Below, in pieces: positions 52,814 through 61,337 of a stretch of 64,000 nucleotides of DNA. Numbering within the stretch: position 1 is the first letter of the stretch; each line of letters opens with the position of its first letter. The stretch is from NCBI RefSeq assembly GCF_001423845.1, contig NZ_LMPM01000003.1, forward strand, positions 258,014 to 322,013, read 5' to 3'. The notes under the pieces are model-generated. The model saw nothing but the letters and a program-made list of their open reading frames with translations, was not told the DNA's origin and ran no database searches. Position numbers and translations under genes: made by a program. The stretch is from Sphingomonas sp. Leaf357. Lineage in GTDB: Bacteria > Pseudomonadota > Alphaproteobacteria > Sphingomonadales > Sphingomonadaceae.

Positions 52814-53348
52814 GACTTAGACGTCGCCGCTCGCAATCATCCACAGCAAATATCTCGCACGCGTCATGAATTTGCCGATACGCGCGCTGCAGCAGCTTCT
52901 CGACGCCGCTCACGCTGATCCCCAAGTCCTCCGCGATCTTGCGTTGCGGCTGCTCTTCGAAACGGAACATGCGCAATGCCGTACGCATCCGGTCTGGCAT
53001 GTCGGCGATCGCCTGCTCGACCGCTTGCAGCCGTTCTCGCGCGATCAGCGCGCGTTCGGCGTCGGGAATTTCCTCCGCCACCGGCTGCACGTCCAGCCAC
53101 GCAGTGTCGCGGGCGCCACGCCGCGCCACGGCGATGCGCCGGTCGGTCGCCAGATTGGCGGCGACCCGATACAGGAACCCCGCCGGCTGGCCGATCGGCC
53201 CTGCCGCCAGCTGGTCGATGCGCAGCCACATGTCCTGCAACGTATCCTCGGCATCCTCGCGGTTGCCCAGGCGGGCGACCAGCATCCGGAGCAGCATCGG
53301 CCGTATTTCGAAGAAGATCGCCTTCAGGCCGTCCTCGGTCATTCCCAT
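52785..53348 (-). CDS. FecI-type ECF sigma factor
   Basis: 187 residues. Region 2 (LRMLVARLGNREDAEDTLQD MWLRI) and region 4 (ALRMFRFEEQPQRKIAEDLG ISVSGVEKLLQRAYRQI) are intact, and region 1.1 is absent, as in ECF sigmas. VSGVEKLLQRA is characteristic of the FecI group. It would direct transcription of the receptor genes after release by FecR. Start ATG 53348 or 53340, 17 bases after the ChbG-type gene, so it is probably in the same leftward transcript as the glycan genes. Confidence 0.94.
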   Translation of the reverse strand: MGMTEDGLKAIFFEIRPMLLRMLVARLGNREDAEDTLQDMWLRIDQLAAGPIGQPAGFLYRVAANLATDRRIAVARRGARDTAWLDVQPVAEEIPDAERALIARERLQAVEQAIADMPDRMRTALRMFRFEEQPQRKIAEDLGISVSGVEKLLQRAYRQIHDACEIFAVDDCERRRLSHEGDPKSGQ

Positions 53349-53365
53349 CCCGTTTTCGCGTTTTT

Positions 53366-54169
53366 TCAGGCCGGAAAGGTCAGCCCCTGCGCCGCAGCGA
53401 GGTCGGCGATCGGCAATGTGGCCAAAGCGGCCGCTTCTTGCAACCGTGCCGCGGCGATCGTGTCGCCGTCGCGCGATCCCGATCCGGGATGGCACATCAC
53501 CAGATGCGTCCCGGCCGGCCGCCGCAGGAAGCTTGGGAACACCTTCGCGTAATCGCCGGCAAAGCCGTAATGCCCGGCGAAGCTGTCGTTGCACGCCAGC
53601 CCATGCGCCGCGGCGGCGGCGCGAAAGCCGCGCGAATGAAACGCACTCGCCAGCGCCTTGCCACGAAACGGGCGCGACAGCATCGCACCCAGCCTATCCT
53701 CGCACGTCCGCAACCACGCTTCGGGCGCACGCAACAAGGTCTCCGCCAGCACGATCTCGCGAATGCCGGGCAGCGCATGGCTATGTTGATGTCCGTCGAC
53801 GAAGTCCGGCGCGCGCCCCATCGCCTCCTCGAACGCATCGAACTGCGCCCGGATTTCCAGCGCGATTTCGTCCAGGGGCAATGCCCGTCGCGCCGCCATG
53901 CGGCCAAGCGGATTGATCGCCGGAAGCGTACCGCCCGGTGCCAGCTTCGACATCTTCGTCAGCGGAGTCTCGCCGGTCAACACCAAGTGAAGACCGATCG
54001 CCAGTGTATCCGGCGCCCCCGCCAGCATCGCGCTGTCCGCGCGCCAATTGGGCAGCACGGCCATGCAACTCGTCGCATTGAGGCGGCCGTCGGCGGCCAG
54101 GTCTGCAATGACGCCGCTTACTGCCGGCGAGAAGGCGAAATCATCCGCACACAGGATAAGTCGCGGCAC
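53366..54169 (-). CDS. ChbG/YdjC-family carbohydrate deacetylase
   Basis: 267 residues from GTG 54169 (V-PRLILCADDFAFSPAVSG), preceded by AAGGA at the right distance; an upstream GTG (54196) would add nine residues. Metal ligands: Asp-Asp in CADDF, His in GLHLVLTG and the DGHQHSHALP segment. The family removes N-acetyl groups from N-acetylated sugars (chitobiose, or the GlcNAc of hopanoids in HpnK). With a GT2 glycosyltransferase directly upstream (29-base overlap), a transfer-then-deacetylate pair acting on a lipid-linked sugar is likely. Confidence 0.88.
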   Translation of the reverse strand: MPRLILCADDFAFSPAVSGVIADLAADGRLNATSCMAVLPNWRADSAMLAGAPDTLAIGLHLVLTGETPLTKMSKLAPGGTLPAINPLGRMAARRALPLDEIALEIRAQFDAFEEAMGRAPDFVDGHQHSHALPGIREIVLAETLLRAPEAWLRTCEDRLGAMLSRPFRGKALASAFHSRGFRAAAAAHGLACNDSFAGHYGFAGDYAKVFPSFLRRPAGTHLVMCHPGSGSRDGDTIAAARLQEAAALATLPIADLAAAQGLTFPA

Positions 54170-55037
54170 CCATCGTCCTTCCGCTATCCTGGCCACCGGT
54201 CTGGAACGCGCGTTCCCGGATGCTCTGGCTGACCAGTCGACGCGACCGAAGCCGCGACGCCAGGAAATCGTAGAAAAACCAGTCCCCTGCCCATGGCGCG
54301 AGCGCGCTGTACATCAGCCGCTCGACCAGCGTCCAGCGGATCGACGCGCGGTCGCGCTCGCGCGGCGACGGCGAGCACCACATGTCGTCGCTGTACCGCA
54401 TCGTGCCCAGCTTCATCATGCGGTGGATCACCTCGTGATCCTCCAGCACATAGGCCCAAAGATCGGCATCGAACCCGCCGGCGCGGCGCAGCGCGTCGGT
54501 GCGGAACGCCTGCCCCGCCCCGCCGGTATGGCACTGCCGCGGCAGCAATCGCGCCGTCGCACGCATCTTGGCACCCGCCTTCAGGCGCGTCGCCTCATCG
54601 GCCTGCTCGGGCGCGAAAAACGCGCCGGCGACGACGCAGCCGTCCTGTTCCAAGAGGGCCTCGGCGGCGGCGAGATAATTGGCTGGATAGACAGTATCGG
54701 CATCGCACGTCGCGACATAGTGCGTGCGGACCCAGCGCAGCCCGGTCTTCAACGCCTGCACCTTGCCCGGCCGCATCTCGGCGATCAGGAGATAGTCCAA
54801 TCTCAGTCGATCGCACGTCGCGCGCGCGATCGCGGCGCTGTCGTCGGTCGATCCGTTGTCGATCAAGATGATGCGCGCGGGCCGGCTTTGCGCGGCCAGG
54901 CTTTCGATCGTGCGCGTCAAAAACGCCTGTTCGTTGAAGAACGGCACCAGCACGCTCCACGCCGGCCGCACGGCCCGGTCGCGCGCCGCCATGTGGGCGA
55001 ACCGCGTATCTGGGCGGGCGTCGAGATCGAGCAACAT
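54141..55037 (-). CDS. family 2 glycosyltransferase
   Basis: 298 residues, GT-A fold: WSVLVPFFNEQAFLTRTIES at the start, nucleotide-binding IILIDNGSTDDSAAI (57-70), the D-x-D motif Asp112-Ala-Asp114 (TCDADTVYPAN) and the acceptor-side LWAYVLEDHEVIHRMMKLG (ED-H variant of the ED/QxxRW region). A C-terminal region with WAGDWFFYDFLASRLRSRRL may lie at the membrane. It probably adds a sugar to a lipid or polymer. It begins the overlapping leftward run GT2-chbG-sigma-fecR-receptor, with a structured 190-bp leader upstream. Confidence 0.88.
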   Translation of the reverse strand: MLLDLDARPDTRFAHMAARDRAVRPAWSVLVPFFNEQAFLTRTIESLAAQSRPARIILIDNGSTDDSAAIARATCDRLRLDYLLIAEMRPGKVQALKTGLRWVRTHYVATCDADTVYPANYLAAAEALLEQDGCVVAGAFFAPEQADEATRLKAGAKMRATARLLPRQCHTGGAGQAFRTDALRRAGGFDADLWAYVLEDHEVIHRMMKLGTMRYSDDMWCSPSPRERDRASIRWTLVERLMYSALAPWAGDWFFYDFLASRLRSRRLVSQSIRERAFQTGGQDSGRTMGAATYPVCG

Positions 55038-55098
55038 GCGAGACGTTCCATCATCGGTGAAGATGGCGGAAGGTTTGCGTCCGGGGTGAGGCGGAATT

Positions 55099-55228
55099 CG
55101 ACCGGGCGGCCCTGCGCGCGCCGCCCGGTCTTGTCAGATGCTACCCCCCGGCAACCTTCTGCATCACCGCTAAGACGATGCCGCCCGGGCCTACCCGCAC
55201 TATCGTCTTAAGATTTTTAAGATTTTTT
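55099..55228. other. structured intergenic region with terminator-like element
   Basis: Two inverted repeats lie between the UPF0104-type gene and the GT2 gene: GACCGGGCGGC / GCCGCCCGGTC near 55099-55130, and TAAGACGAT (55171-55179) / ATCGTCTTA (55202-55210). The second is followed on the plus strand by AGATTTTTAAGATTTTTTT, the form of a rightward terminator, although no rightward gene precedes it. On the minus strand the whole region would be leader RNA of the GT2 operon. Confidence 0.5.
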
Positions 55229-56170
55229 TCAGGCCGTTGCGGCTGCCTTATCACCACCGTCGCGCAGACCATCGGCCAGCCCGACGATACCCAGGACGCC
55301 ACCGACCACGACATGCATCGCGACCATCAGCGTCGCCATCATCGTCATCAGCGCCGGAACGTCCGCCTGTCGCCCGAGCAGCACCACCGCCATGCCCGCA
55401 AACACCAGTTCCTTGTTCGACACCAGCGGCAGGCGCGAGACCAGAAGTTTCAACGCCGAGAAGATCAGCCACCACAGCACCGCGACGTCCGGCAAAGCGA
55501 GATGCCACAGCAACGCGGTGAAACCGATCGTCAGCGTCGCACGCAGCGCATGGAAACCGGCGATCGCGCGCAGATCGACCGGGGCGAGGCTGAACAATCG
55601 GCCGCGCAAGGTCAGCGCGACGACCGGCGGTGCCAGGATCACGCACAGCGACACCGCCGCCGCCCATAACGGGATACCGATGTGAAGCGCCCCCATGAAC
55701 GGCGCAGCGGCCAGCGCGACCAGGATCGTCGCACTGTTGCCGACCGCCGCGGACAAAATCGAAACGTCCTTCACCGCGCCGAACGCCGCGCGACCGGCAT
55801 GTCCCTCGCGCCGCGCCCAGGCGAACAGATACGCCTCGCCGACATAGCCCATCAGCAATTCGTTGCCGATCGTCTTGCGCGCCAGCACCGCGATGCCGGC
55901 GACGGGCACGTTCCAGATCCGATGATAGATCGCCCAGTCGCACAGGATCGGCGTGAAATAGGCCGCCACGAACACCAGCCAGAACACCGGGTTCTGCGGC
56001 ACGAGCGCCAGCACCGCCTGCCAGTCCAGCGCGCGCACTTCGACCAGCGCGGCCCCCAGCACGGCAAGCGAGATTACCGGCGCGCCGAACCGCACCAGCA
56101 ACACCTTCGCCGCCGCCATTGTAGGATGCGCGAAAACTCCGCGCGCCAACGCCACACACCGTCCGATCAT
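55229..56170 (-). CDS. UPF0104/lysylphosphatidylglycerol-synthase-type membrane protein
   Basis: 313 residues from ATG 56170. Eight to nine membrane helices with the flippase-like pattern of the LPG_synthase_TM (UPF0104) family: ISLAVLGAALVEVRALDWQA, RKTIGNELLMGYVGEAYLFA and VKDVSILSAAVGNSATILVA. Members without a synthase domain are thought to flip or move lipid-linked compounds across the inner membrane. Its position between a GT2 and a GT-C enzyme supports a role in making or moving a glycolipid. Divergent from the GT-C gene. The ribosome site is weak. Confidence 0.75.
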   Translation of the reverse strand: MIGRCVALARGVFAHPTMAAAKVLLVRFGAPVISLAVLGAALVEVRALDWQAVLALVPQNPVFWLVFVAAYFTPILCDWAIYHRIWNVPVAGIAVLARKTIGNELLMGYVGEAYLFAWARREGHAGRAAFGAVKDVSILSAAVGNSATILVALAAAPFMGALHIGIPLWAAAVSLCVILAPPVVALTLRGRLFSLAPVDLRAIAGFHALRATLTIGFTALLWHLALPDVAVLWWLIFSALKLLVSRLPLVSNKELVFAGMAVVLLGRQADVPALMTMMATLMVAMHVVVGGVLGIVGLADGLRDGGDKAAATA

Positions 56171-56205
56171 CTGGTGAATATCCCCCACGAATAGAAGACG
56201 ATGCC

Positions 56206-57783
56206 GTGCGGCACGACCCGCACATCGCTGCGAACCGAAAATCACCGGACAGCCCACTCGCCTCCCCGCCCGGGGATCCCTATGACCCTTCCGCGATGCC
56301 CGCGCCCAGAACAGCCATTCCCCGCTCCCCGCCGGCGATCGCCGCGCTGTTGCTGATCGTCGCGCTGCTCATCCGGTGTCGGGATTTCGGCAACCCGGTG
56401 ATCCATGTCGACGAGCAATTCTACCTGCTCGTCGGTGACCGCATGCTGCACGGCGCGTTGCCCTATATCGATATCTGGGATCGGAAACCCGTCGGCTTGT
56501 TCCTGATCTTCTCGGGCATCCGCCTGCTGCCCGGCGACGGCATTCTGGCCTATCAACTCGTCGCCACCTTCTTCGCTGCGGCCACCGCCTGGCTGGTGCA
56601 CAAGGCCGCGCGCAGGCTCGGCGCACCTAACGGCGCGGCGCTCGCGGCGGCCATAGCCTATATCCTCTGGCTGTCGTTGCTCAGCGGGCGCGGCGGACAA
56701 TCGCCGGTCTTCTACAACCTCTTGGTCATCGCCGCCGCCCTCCTCACCCTGCGCCTGCCGGAGCTCGCCGCGCGGCAAGCCCGGCGCGCGATCATCGTGA
56801 ACGGAGCCGCCGCCTGTGCTTTGGCCGGGCTTGCGATCCAGACCAAATACACCCCGGCGGTGGAGGGCGCGTTTTTCGGCCTCGCCCACCTTTGGTATCT
56901 CCGCCGCGCCGGCGGTTCGCTCCCCACGCTCGCTTTGTCCGCCCTGCTCTGGATAGCCCTCGCCATCGCCCCCACCGCCGCCGTGGCCCTCGACTATTGG
57001 CGTCGCGGTCCGGCGGTGTTCGACGCCTTCTGGTTCTCCAATTTCGCTTCGATCACGCTGCGCAAGGGATATCCCGCCGGCAAGATCGTCGGCCGCCTCG
57101 CGGGCAATACAGCGGTCCTGTCACCCTTGCTCGTCTGCACAGTCCTGGCCTGGCGCACCCGCCCCTGGAGCCCGGGAAAAGCCCTGATGTTCGGCTGGCT
57201 CGCCGCGGCGCTGATTGCCTTTGCGATGATCGGCGCATTCTTCGATCACTACGCCCTGCCTCTGCTTGCCCCGCTCGCGATCCTGTCCGCGCCGATCCTC
57301 GCCCGCCACCGCATCGCGATCCCGGCGATGTTCGCGCTCGGCCTCGCGCTCTTTGTCGGCAAGGTGCTGCTCTGGCCCACCGACGCCGAAGGGGCCCGCG
57401 CCCTCGCCCGCGTGGTAAAGGCCAATAGCGGCCATGGATGTCCCTATGTCTTTGCCGGCGATTCGATCACCTATCTGCTCGCCGACGCCTGCCTGCCGAC
57501 ACCGCACGTCTTCCCCTCGACGCTTGCCTACGAACCGGAACGCGGCGCCAGCGGCGTCGACGAGGTCGCCGAAGTCCGCCGCATCCTCTCCAACCGCCCG
57601 CCGGTGATCGTCACGATGGATTCGCCGATGGCCGAGTGGAACTTGCAAACGCTCACGCTGGTCGAAACGGCCCTGAAGAAGGAGTATCGCCTCGTATTCC
57701 GCGTGGCGCGGGATCGCGGCCATTCGCTGGTCTATCTGAGGAACGACCGCCCCTTCGCGCGACCGGATGGCGTGGAGCGATAG
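56206..57783 (+). CDS. GT-C membrane glycosyltransferase, paralog 2
   Basis: Up to 525 residues from GTG 56206; ATG 56296 (MPAPRTAIPRSPPAIAALLL) gives 495 and fits the membrane topology better, while both lack a strong ribosome site. About ten helices, first-loop acidic pair in NPVIHVDEQFYLLVGDRMLH, then GALPYIDIWDRKPVGLFLIF. Corresponding segments of the paralog at 48002: GGQSPVFYNL, IQTKYTPAVEG, FFDHYALPL. A C-terminal soluble domain (about 385-525) ends in a region with YRLVFRVARDRGHSLVYLRN. Probably uses a polyprenyl-phosphate sugar. Ends 4 bases before tRNA-Gln. Confidence 0.85.
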   Translation: MRHDPHIAANRKSPDSPLASPPGDPYDPSAMPAPRTAIPRSPPAIAALLLIVALLIRCRDFGNPVIHVDEQFYLLVGDRMLHGALPYIDIWDRKPVGLFLIFSGIRLLPGDGILAYQLVATFFAAATAWLVHKAARRLGAPNGAALAAAIAYILWLSLLSGRGGQSPVFYNLLVIAAALLTLRLPELAARQARRAIIVNGAAACALAGLAIQTKYTPAVEGAFFGLAHLWYLRRAGGSLPTLALSALLWIALAIAPTAAVALDYWRRGPAVFDAFWFSNFASITLRKGYPAGKIVGRLAGNTAVLSPLLVCTVLAWRTRPWSPGKALMFGWLAAALIAFAMIGAFFDHYALPLLAPLAILSAPILARHRIAIPAMFALGLALFVGKVLLWPTDAEGARALARVVKANSGHGCPYVFAGDSITYLLADACLPTPHVFPSTLAYEPERGASGVDEVAEVRRILSNRPPVIVTMDSPMAEWNLQTLTLVETALKKEYRLVFRVARDRGHSLVYLRNDRPFARPDGVER

Positions 57784-57787
57784 GAAC

Positions 57788-57862
57788 TGGCTGGGGCGGC
57801 AGGGTTCGAACCTGCGAATGGCGGCATCAAAAGCCGCTGCCTTACCACTTGGCGACGCCCCA
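57788..57862 (-). tRNA. tRNA-Gln (anticodon TTG)
   Basis: Leftward TGGGGCGTCGCCAAGTGGTA begins a full cloverleaf: acceptor TGGGGCG/CGCCCCA, anticodon stem GCGGC/GCCGC around loop TTTTGAT (anticodon TTG), T-arm GGTTCGAACC, discriminator G and encoded CCA. It lies between the GT-C gene and ilvE with no sign of an inserted element. Confidence 0.96.
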
Positions 57863-57925
57863 ACGAGAGGCGGCCTTATAGCGGCGTGCCTCGCTTAGAA
57901 AAGCCCGAAACGCACGCCCCGAAAT

Positions 57926-59029
57926 TCACGCCATATCGAGGTGATGCAACCAGCCATTGGCATCCGGCGTATTGCCGCGCTGGATCCCCACCAGCGCCTC
58001 GCGCATGCGCATCGTCAACTGCCCCGGCCCGCCGCCGCCGATCTCGAACTTGCCCTCGGGGGAGGCGACGCTGCCGATCGGCGTCACCACCGCCGCCGTT
58101 CCGCAGGCGAACGCTTCGGTCAGCGTGCCGCTCGCCGCGTCCGCGCGCCATTGATCGATCGCATAGGGTTCCTCGCGCACCGTGATGCCCTGCGACCGCG
58201 CCAGCGTCAGGATCGAATCGCGCGTGATGCCGGGCAGGATCGTACCGGTCAGCGGCGGCGTCGCCATGCTGCCGTCGGCGAACACGAAGAACACGTTCAT
58301 GCCGCCCAGTTCCTCGACATAGCGGCGCTCGACCGCGTCGAGGAACACCACCTGATCGCATCCGTTGCGGATCGCCTCGGCCTGCGCGACGAGGCTGGTG
58401 GCGTAATTGCCGCCGCACTTCGCCGCTCCCGTGCCGCCGGGCGCGGCGCGGGTGTAGTCCTGCGACACCCAGATCGACACGGTCGGCGCGCCACCCTTGA
58501 AATAGGCGCCCACCGACGATGCCAGCACCATGTAGAGATATTCCGCACTCGGCTTCACGCCCAGGAACACCTCGCTCGCGATCATGAACGGGCGCAGATA
58601 CAGCGATCCGCCATCGCTCTCCGGAATCCAGTCGCGATCCACCTTCACCAGCCGCTCGATCGATTCCAGGAACAGCGTCTCCGGCAGTTCGGGCATCGCC
58701 AGCCGTCGCGCCGAATCCTGAAAGCGCCGCGCATTGGCGTGCGGACGGAACAACGCCGTGCCGCCATCGGCCAGGCGATACGCCTTCATGCCCTCGAAAA
58801 TCTCCTGTGCGTAATGCAGCACGGAAGAGGCCGGATCCATCGACAGTGGCGCCCGCGCGGTGATCTTCGCATCGTGCCAGCCCTTGTCGTCGCTATACCG
58901 GATCACCGCCATGTGATCGGTAAAGACCCGCCCGAAGACCGGATCGACCAGTCGCGCCGCACGCTCGTTCGCCGGGACCGGCGTGGCGTTGGGCTCGTAA
59001 GCGAATGTCGGGCTGGTGTCGGCGTCCAT
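57926..59029 (-). CDS. ilvE: branched-chain amino acid aminotransferase
   Basis: 367 residues, fold-type IV PLP enzyme. Schiff-base Lys204 in TGAAKCGGNYATS; substrate and PLP-phosphate binding segments SSVLHYAQEIFEGMKAYR, LYLRPFMIASEVFLGV, QVVFLDAVERRYVEELGGMN and LTEAFACGTAAVVTPIG. Last step in valine, leucine and isoleucine synthesis and first step in their breakdown. Length (about 360) fits the large BCAT group. Divergent from a MarR-family gene. Confidence 0.95.
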   Translation of the reverse strand: MDADTSPTFAYEPNATPVPANERAARLVDPVFGRVFTDHMAVIRYSDDKGWHDAKITARAPLSMDPASSVLHYAQEIFEGMKAYRLADGGTALFRPHANARRFQDSARRLAMPELPETLFLESIERLVKVDRDWIPESDGGSLYLRPFMIASEVFLGVKPSAEYLYMVLASSVGAYFKGGAPTVSIWVSQDYTRAAPGGTGAAKCGGNYATSLVAQAEAIRNGCDQVVFLDAVERRYVEELGGMNVFFVFADGSMATPPLTGTILPGITRDSILTLARSQGITVREEPYAIDQWRADAASGTLTEAFACGTAAVVTPIGSVASPEGKFEIGGGGPGQLTMRMREALVGIQRGNTPDANGWLHHLDMA

Positions 59030-59118
59030 CGCGTCCTCTTGTCATCATGCCGCGATGCAGGATCTGCACGTCCAAAGCGGGTTGCGGACGCCTAAGGCGG
59101 ATGGCAAACCGGGTCAAC

Positions 59119-59607
59119 ATGGCCTCCCCCACTCCCTCAGCATCGCCACTGTTCCTCCGCGAAACCGAACTGCGTCGCGGCCTGGAACTGCTCTATTTCG
59201 GCAACAGCCACCTGACCCGTTCGATCGATCGTGGCCTGGCGGCGCAGGGTCTCGGCCGCGCTCACCACCGCGCCCTTTATTTCGTCGCCCGCCAGCCCGA
59301 TCTGACGGTCAGCGAGTTGCTCGGCCTGCTCTCGATCACCAAGCAATCCCTGGGCCGCGTCCTCAACGAACTCACCGATCGCGGCCTGATCGAAGTCCGC
59401 CCCGGCGAACGCGACCGCCGCCAGCGCCTGTTGCGGCTCTCGGCCGAAGGCACCGCGCTGGAAAACCAATTGTTCGACGCGCTGCGCGAACGCCTCTCCG
59501 CGGCCTACGCAAGTGCCGGACAAGCGGCGGTCGGCGGATTCTGGGCGGTGCTGGAGGGACTGATCCCCGAGGCGGAACGTCCAAGGGTAGAGAGTTTGAG
59601 GGACTGA
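59119..59607 (+). CDS. MarR-family transcriptional regulator
   Basis: 162 residues from ATG 59119 (MASPTPSASPLFLRETELRR); ATG 59101 is an alternative. Winged helix: GLGRAHHRALYFVARQPDLT, helix-turn-helix VSELLGLLSITKQSLGRVLN, wing GLIEVRPGERDRRQRLLRLS. The AHHRALYFVARQP and SITKQSLGRVLNEL segments match the alphaproteobacterial PetP-type MarR regulators. It is divergent from ilvE (89 bases between starts) and could regulate it, but PetP-type proteins usually act elsewhere, so this is uncertain. Confidence 0.88.
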   Translation: MASPTPSASPLFLRETELRRGLELLYFGNSHLTRSIDRGLAAQGLGRAHHRALYFVARQPDLTVSELLGLLSITKQSLGRVLNELTDRGLIEVRPGERDRRQRLLRLSAEGTALENQLFDALRERLSAAYASAGQAAVGGFWAVLEGLIPEAERPRVESLRD

Positions 59608-59651
59608 ACGTCTTCCGTCGTCAACCCCGCGAAGGCGGAGATAATGCCAAT

Positions 59652-60452
59652 CTAACGTGCCATCGCCGCCATTTCGCGATTGCGCCGCTCCGCCGCCGCC
59701 AGCGTCTCGCGCAGCAAGACCTTCAGCGCACCGTCCGCATCCAGCACGTTCAACCCCGCGCGCGTCGATCCGCCCTTGCTCGCCACCTTGTCGGCCAGTG
59801 CCGCCGGGCGGTCGTCCGACGCCGCCGCCAACAATCCCGCGCCCTCGACCGTCGCCACCGCCAGCCGCTGCGCCTGATCGGCCGGCAAGCCCAACGCCGC
59901 GCCCCCCTCGGCCAGCGCATCGATGAAGCGATACAGGAACCCCGGTCCGCTTCCGGCCAGCGCCGTCACCGCGTCGAACAGCCCTGCGTCGGCCACCCAC
60001 TCGACCAGGCCCAAAGGTGCCATCAACGCCGCGACACTCTCCCTCTCATCGGCGGAAGCACCGTCGGAATGCAGTCCGACCACACCCTTGCCGAGCGCTA
60101 CGGGAAGGTTCGGCATGGCCCGCACGATCGCCCCCGCCTCGAACCGAGCGGCCAGTGCAGGCGCCTCGACCCCCGCCAGGATCGACATCAGGATCGGCAC
60201 ACCGGCCATCCTCGCCGCATGGCTTCGCGCGATCTCGTCGATCTGTTGCGGCTTCATCGCCAGCATCACCATGTCGGGCAACGGTCCGTCGGGCAATTCT
60301 CGCGCCTGCCGCACGCCCTCCGGCAGATCGCGATCCGTACGGTTGACGACGTCCACGTCCGAGGCCGCGACAACACCGGTTTCGATCCAGCGCCGCAGCA
60401 TTGCGCCGCCCATATTCCCGCAACCGATCAGCCACAGACGGCCGAGGCTCAT
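59652..60452 (-). CDS. proC: pyrroline-5-carboxylate reductase
   Basis: 266 residues from ATG 60452 (MSLGRLWLIGCGNMGGAMLR). Rossmann motif GCGNMGGAML (10-19), VMLAMKPQQIDEI, VRAMPNLPVALGKGVVGLHS and the signature near the C-terminus ALAGSGPGFLYRFIDALAEG with ASKGGSTRAGLNVL. Reduces pyrroline-5-carboxylate to proline with NAD(P)H. Its ATG overlaps the stop of the YbjN gene (4 bases), so the two are coupled. Confidence 0.94.
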   Translation of the reverse strand: MSLGRLWLIGCGNMGGAMLRRWIETGVVAASDVDVVNRTDRDLPEGVRQARELPDGPLPDMVMLAMKPQQIDEIARSHAARMAGVPILMSILAGVEAPALAARFEAGAIVRAMPNLPVALGKGVVGLHSDGASADERESVAALMAPLGLVEWVADAGLFDAVTALAGSGPGFLYRFIDALAEGGAALGLPADQAQRLAVATVEGAGLLAAASDDRPAALADKVASKGGSTRAGLNVLDADGALKVLLRETLAAAERRNREMAAMAR

Positions 60453-60949
60453 GCTTCGCCCTGCGTATCGGTCATTGCCGCCGCCAGCGCTTCCTTCGGG
60501 CTCTTGCCGCCCCACATCACGAACTGGAACACCGGATAGAAGCGCTCGCATTCGTCGATCGCCGATTCGACCAGCAATTCGGCCGAGGCGAGCGACAGCA
60601 TGCCGCCATCGCCCTCGATCATCGCTGCGTGGCGATACAGCAGGATGCCACTGGACGACCACAGTTCGAAATGCCCGACCCAGAGCTGCTCGTTGATCAG
60701 CCCGATCGCCTCGTACACCGCCGTGCGCCGCTCGTCGGTCACGCGGATATCGGGAAAGGCGAGGAACTGGAGCACGCTGTCCTCGTCGCGCCAGAGCGCG
60801 CGCAGCTCGTACGTCGTCCAGCTGCCCTTGACCTTGGCGATCACCTCGTCGTCGAGGCGCTCATGCTCCCAGCCATGCGCCGCGAAATAGCTTTCCAGCA
60901 TGTCGATCGGCGCGGCATCGTCGCCATGATCGTCCGCTTCGTCGAGCAT
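60449..60949 (-). CDS. YbjN domain-containing protein
   Basis: 166 residues from ATG 60949 with GAGGGG upstream. It has an acidic N-terminus (MLDEADDHGDDAAPIDMLES), then the YbjN (type III chaperone-like) fold with YFAAHGWEHERLDDEVIAKV, GSWTTYELRALWRDEDSVLQ and PVFQFVMWGGKSPKEALAAA. YbjN proteins are conserved next to proC in Alphaproteobacteria as here; the role is not established (possibly sensory or chaperone). Coupled to proC by a 4-base overlap. Confidence 0.9.
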   Translation of the reverse strand: MLDEADDHGDDAAPIDMLESYFAAHGWEHERLDDEVIAKVKGSWTTYELRALWRDEDSVLQFLAFPDIRVTDERRTAVYEAIGLINEQLWVGHFELWSSSGILLYRHAAMIEGDGGMLSLASAELLVESAIDECERFYPVFQFVMWGGKSPKEALAAAMTDTQGEA

Positions 60950-61051
60950 CACTTCGCCCCTCCCAACTTATGCGAAGGGGTGACGTGCCCGAACCCGCCA
61001 CGCAAGGCGAGTGCGGTCGGGGGCAAGGAGAAAGTTGTGGAAAAGATCGCC

Positions 61052-61318
61052 TTAGGCCCCCGTTTTGGGTGCCTTGGCGGTCTTGGCCTCCAATGCATCG
61101 AGACGCGCGCGCAGCGCCTCGGCCTCGTCGCGTGCCGCCGCCGCCATCGCCTTCACCGCGTCGAATTCATCGCGCGAAACAAAGTCCAGCCCGCCGATCC
61201 ACTCCTTCGCCTTGGAGCGTGCACCGGCCTCGGCCTCGCGGCCCACGCCAGCCAGCGTACCTGCCGCGCCATTCACGAACTTTACGAAATCGTCGAACAT
61301 CTTGTTATCGGCTTGCAT
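61052..61318 (-). CDS. ubiK: UbiK/YqiC-family ubiquinone biosynthesis accessory factor
   Basis: 88 residues from ATG 61318, with AAGGA 7 bases upstream. N-terminal amphipathic part (MFDDFVKFVNGAAGTLAGVG), then GLDFVSRDEFDAVKAMAAAA, the family hallmark, and a C-terminal trimeric coiled coil (EAEALRARLDALEAKTAK). UbiK (formerly YqiC/BMFP) helps the Ubi complex assemble in aerobic quinone synthesis and associates with membranes. No ubi gene is adjacent. Confidence 0.88.
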   Translation of the reverse strand: MQADNKMFDDFVKFVNGAAGTLAGVGREAEAGARSKAKEWIGGLDFVSRDEFDAVKAMAAAARDEAEALRARLDALEAKTAKAPKTGA

Positions 61319-61337
61319 GCATCTGTCCTTTAAGTCT

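Noticed and set aside
59615..59645. half of a CCCGCGAAGGCGG-type repeat after the MarR gene
   Set aside because: Only one arm is visible, so it cannot be called a full mirrored element.
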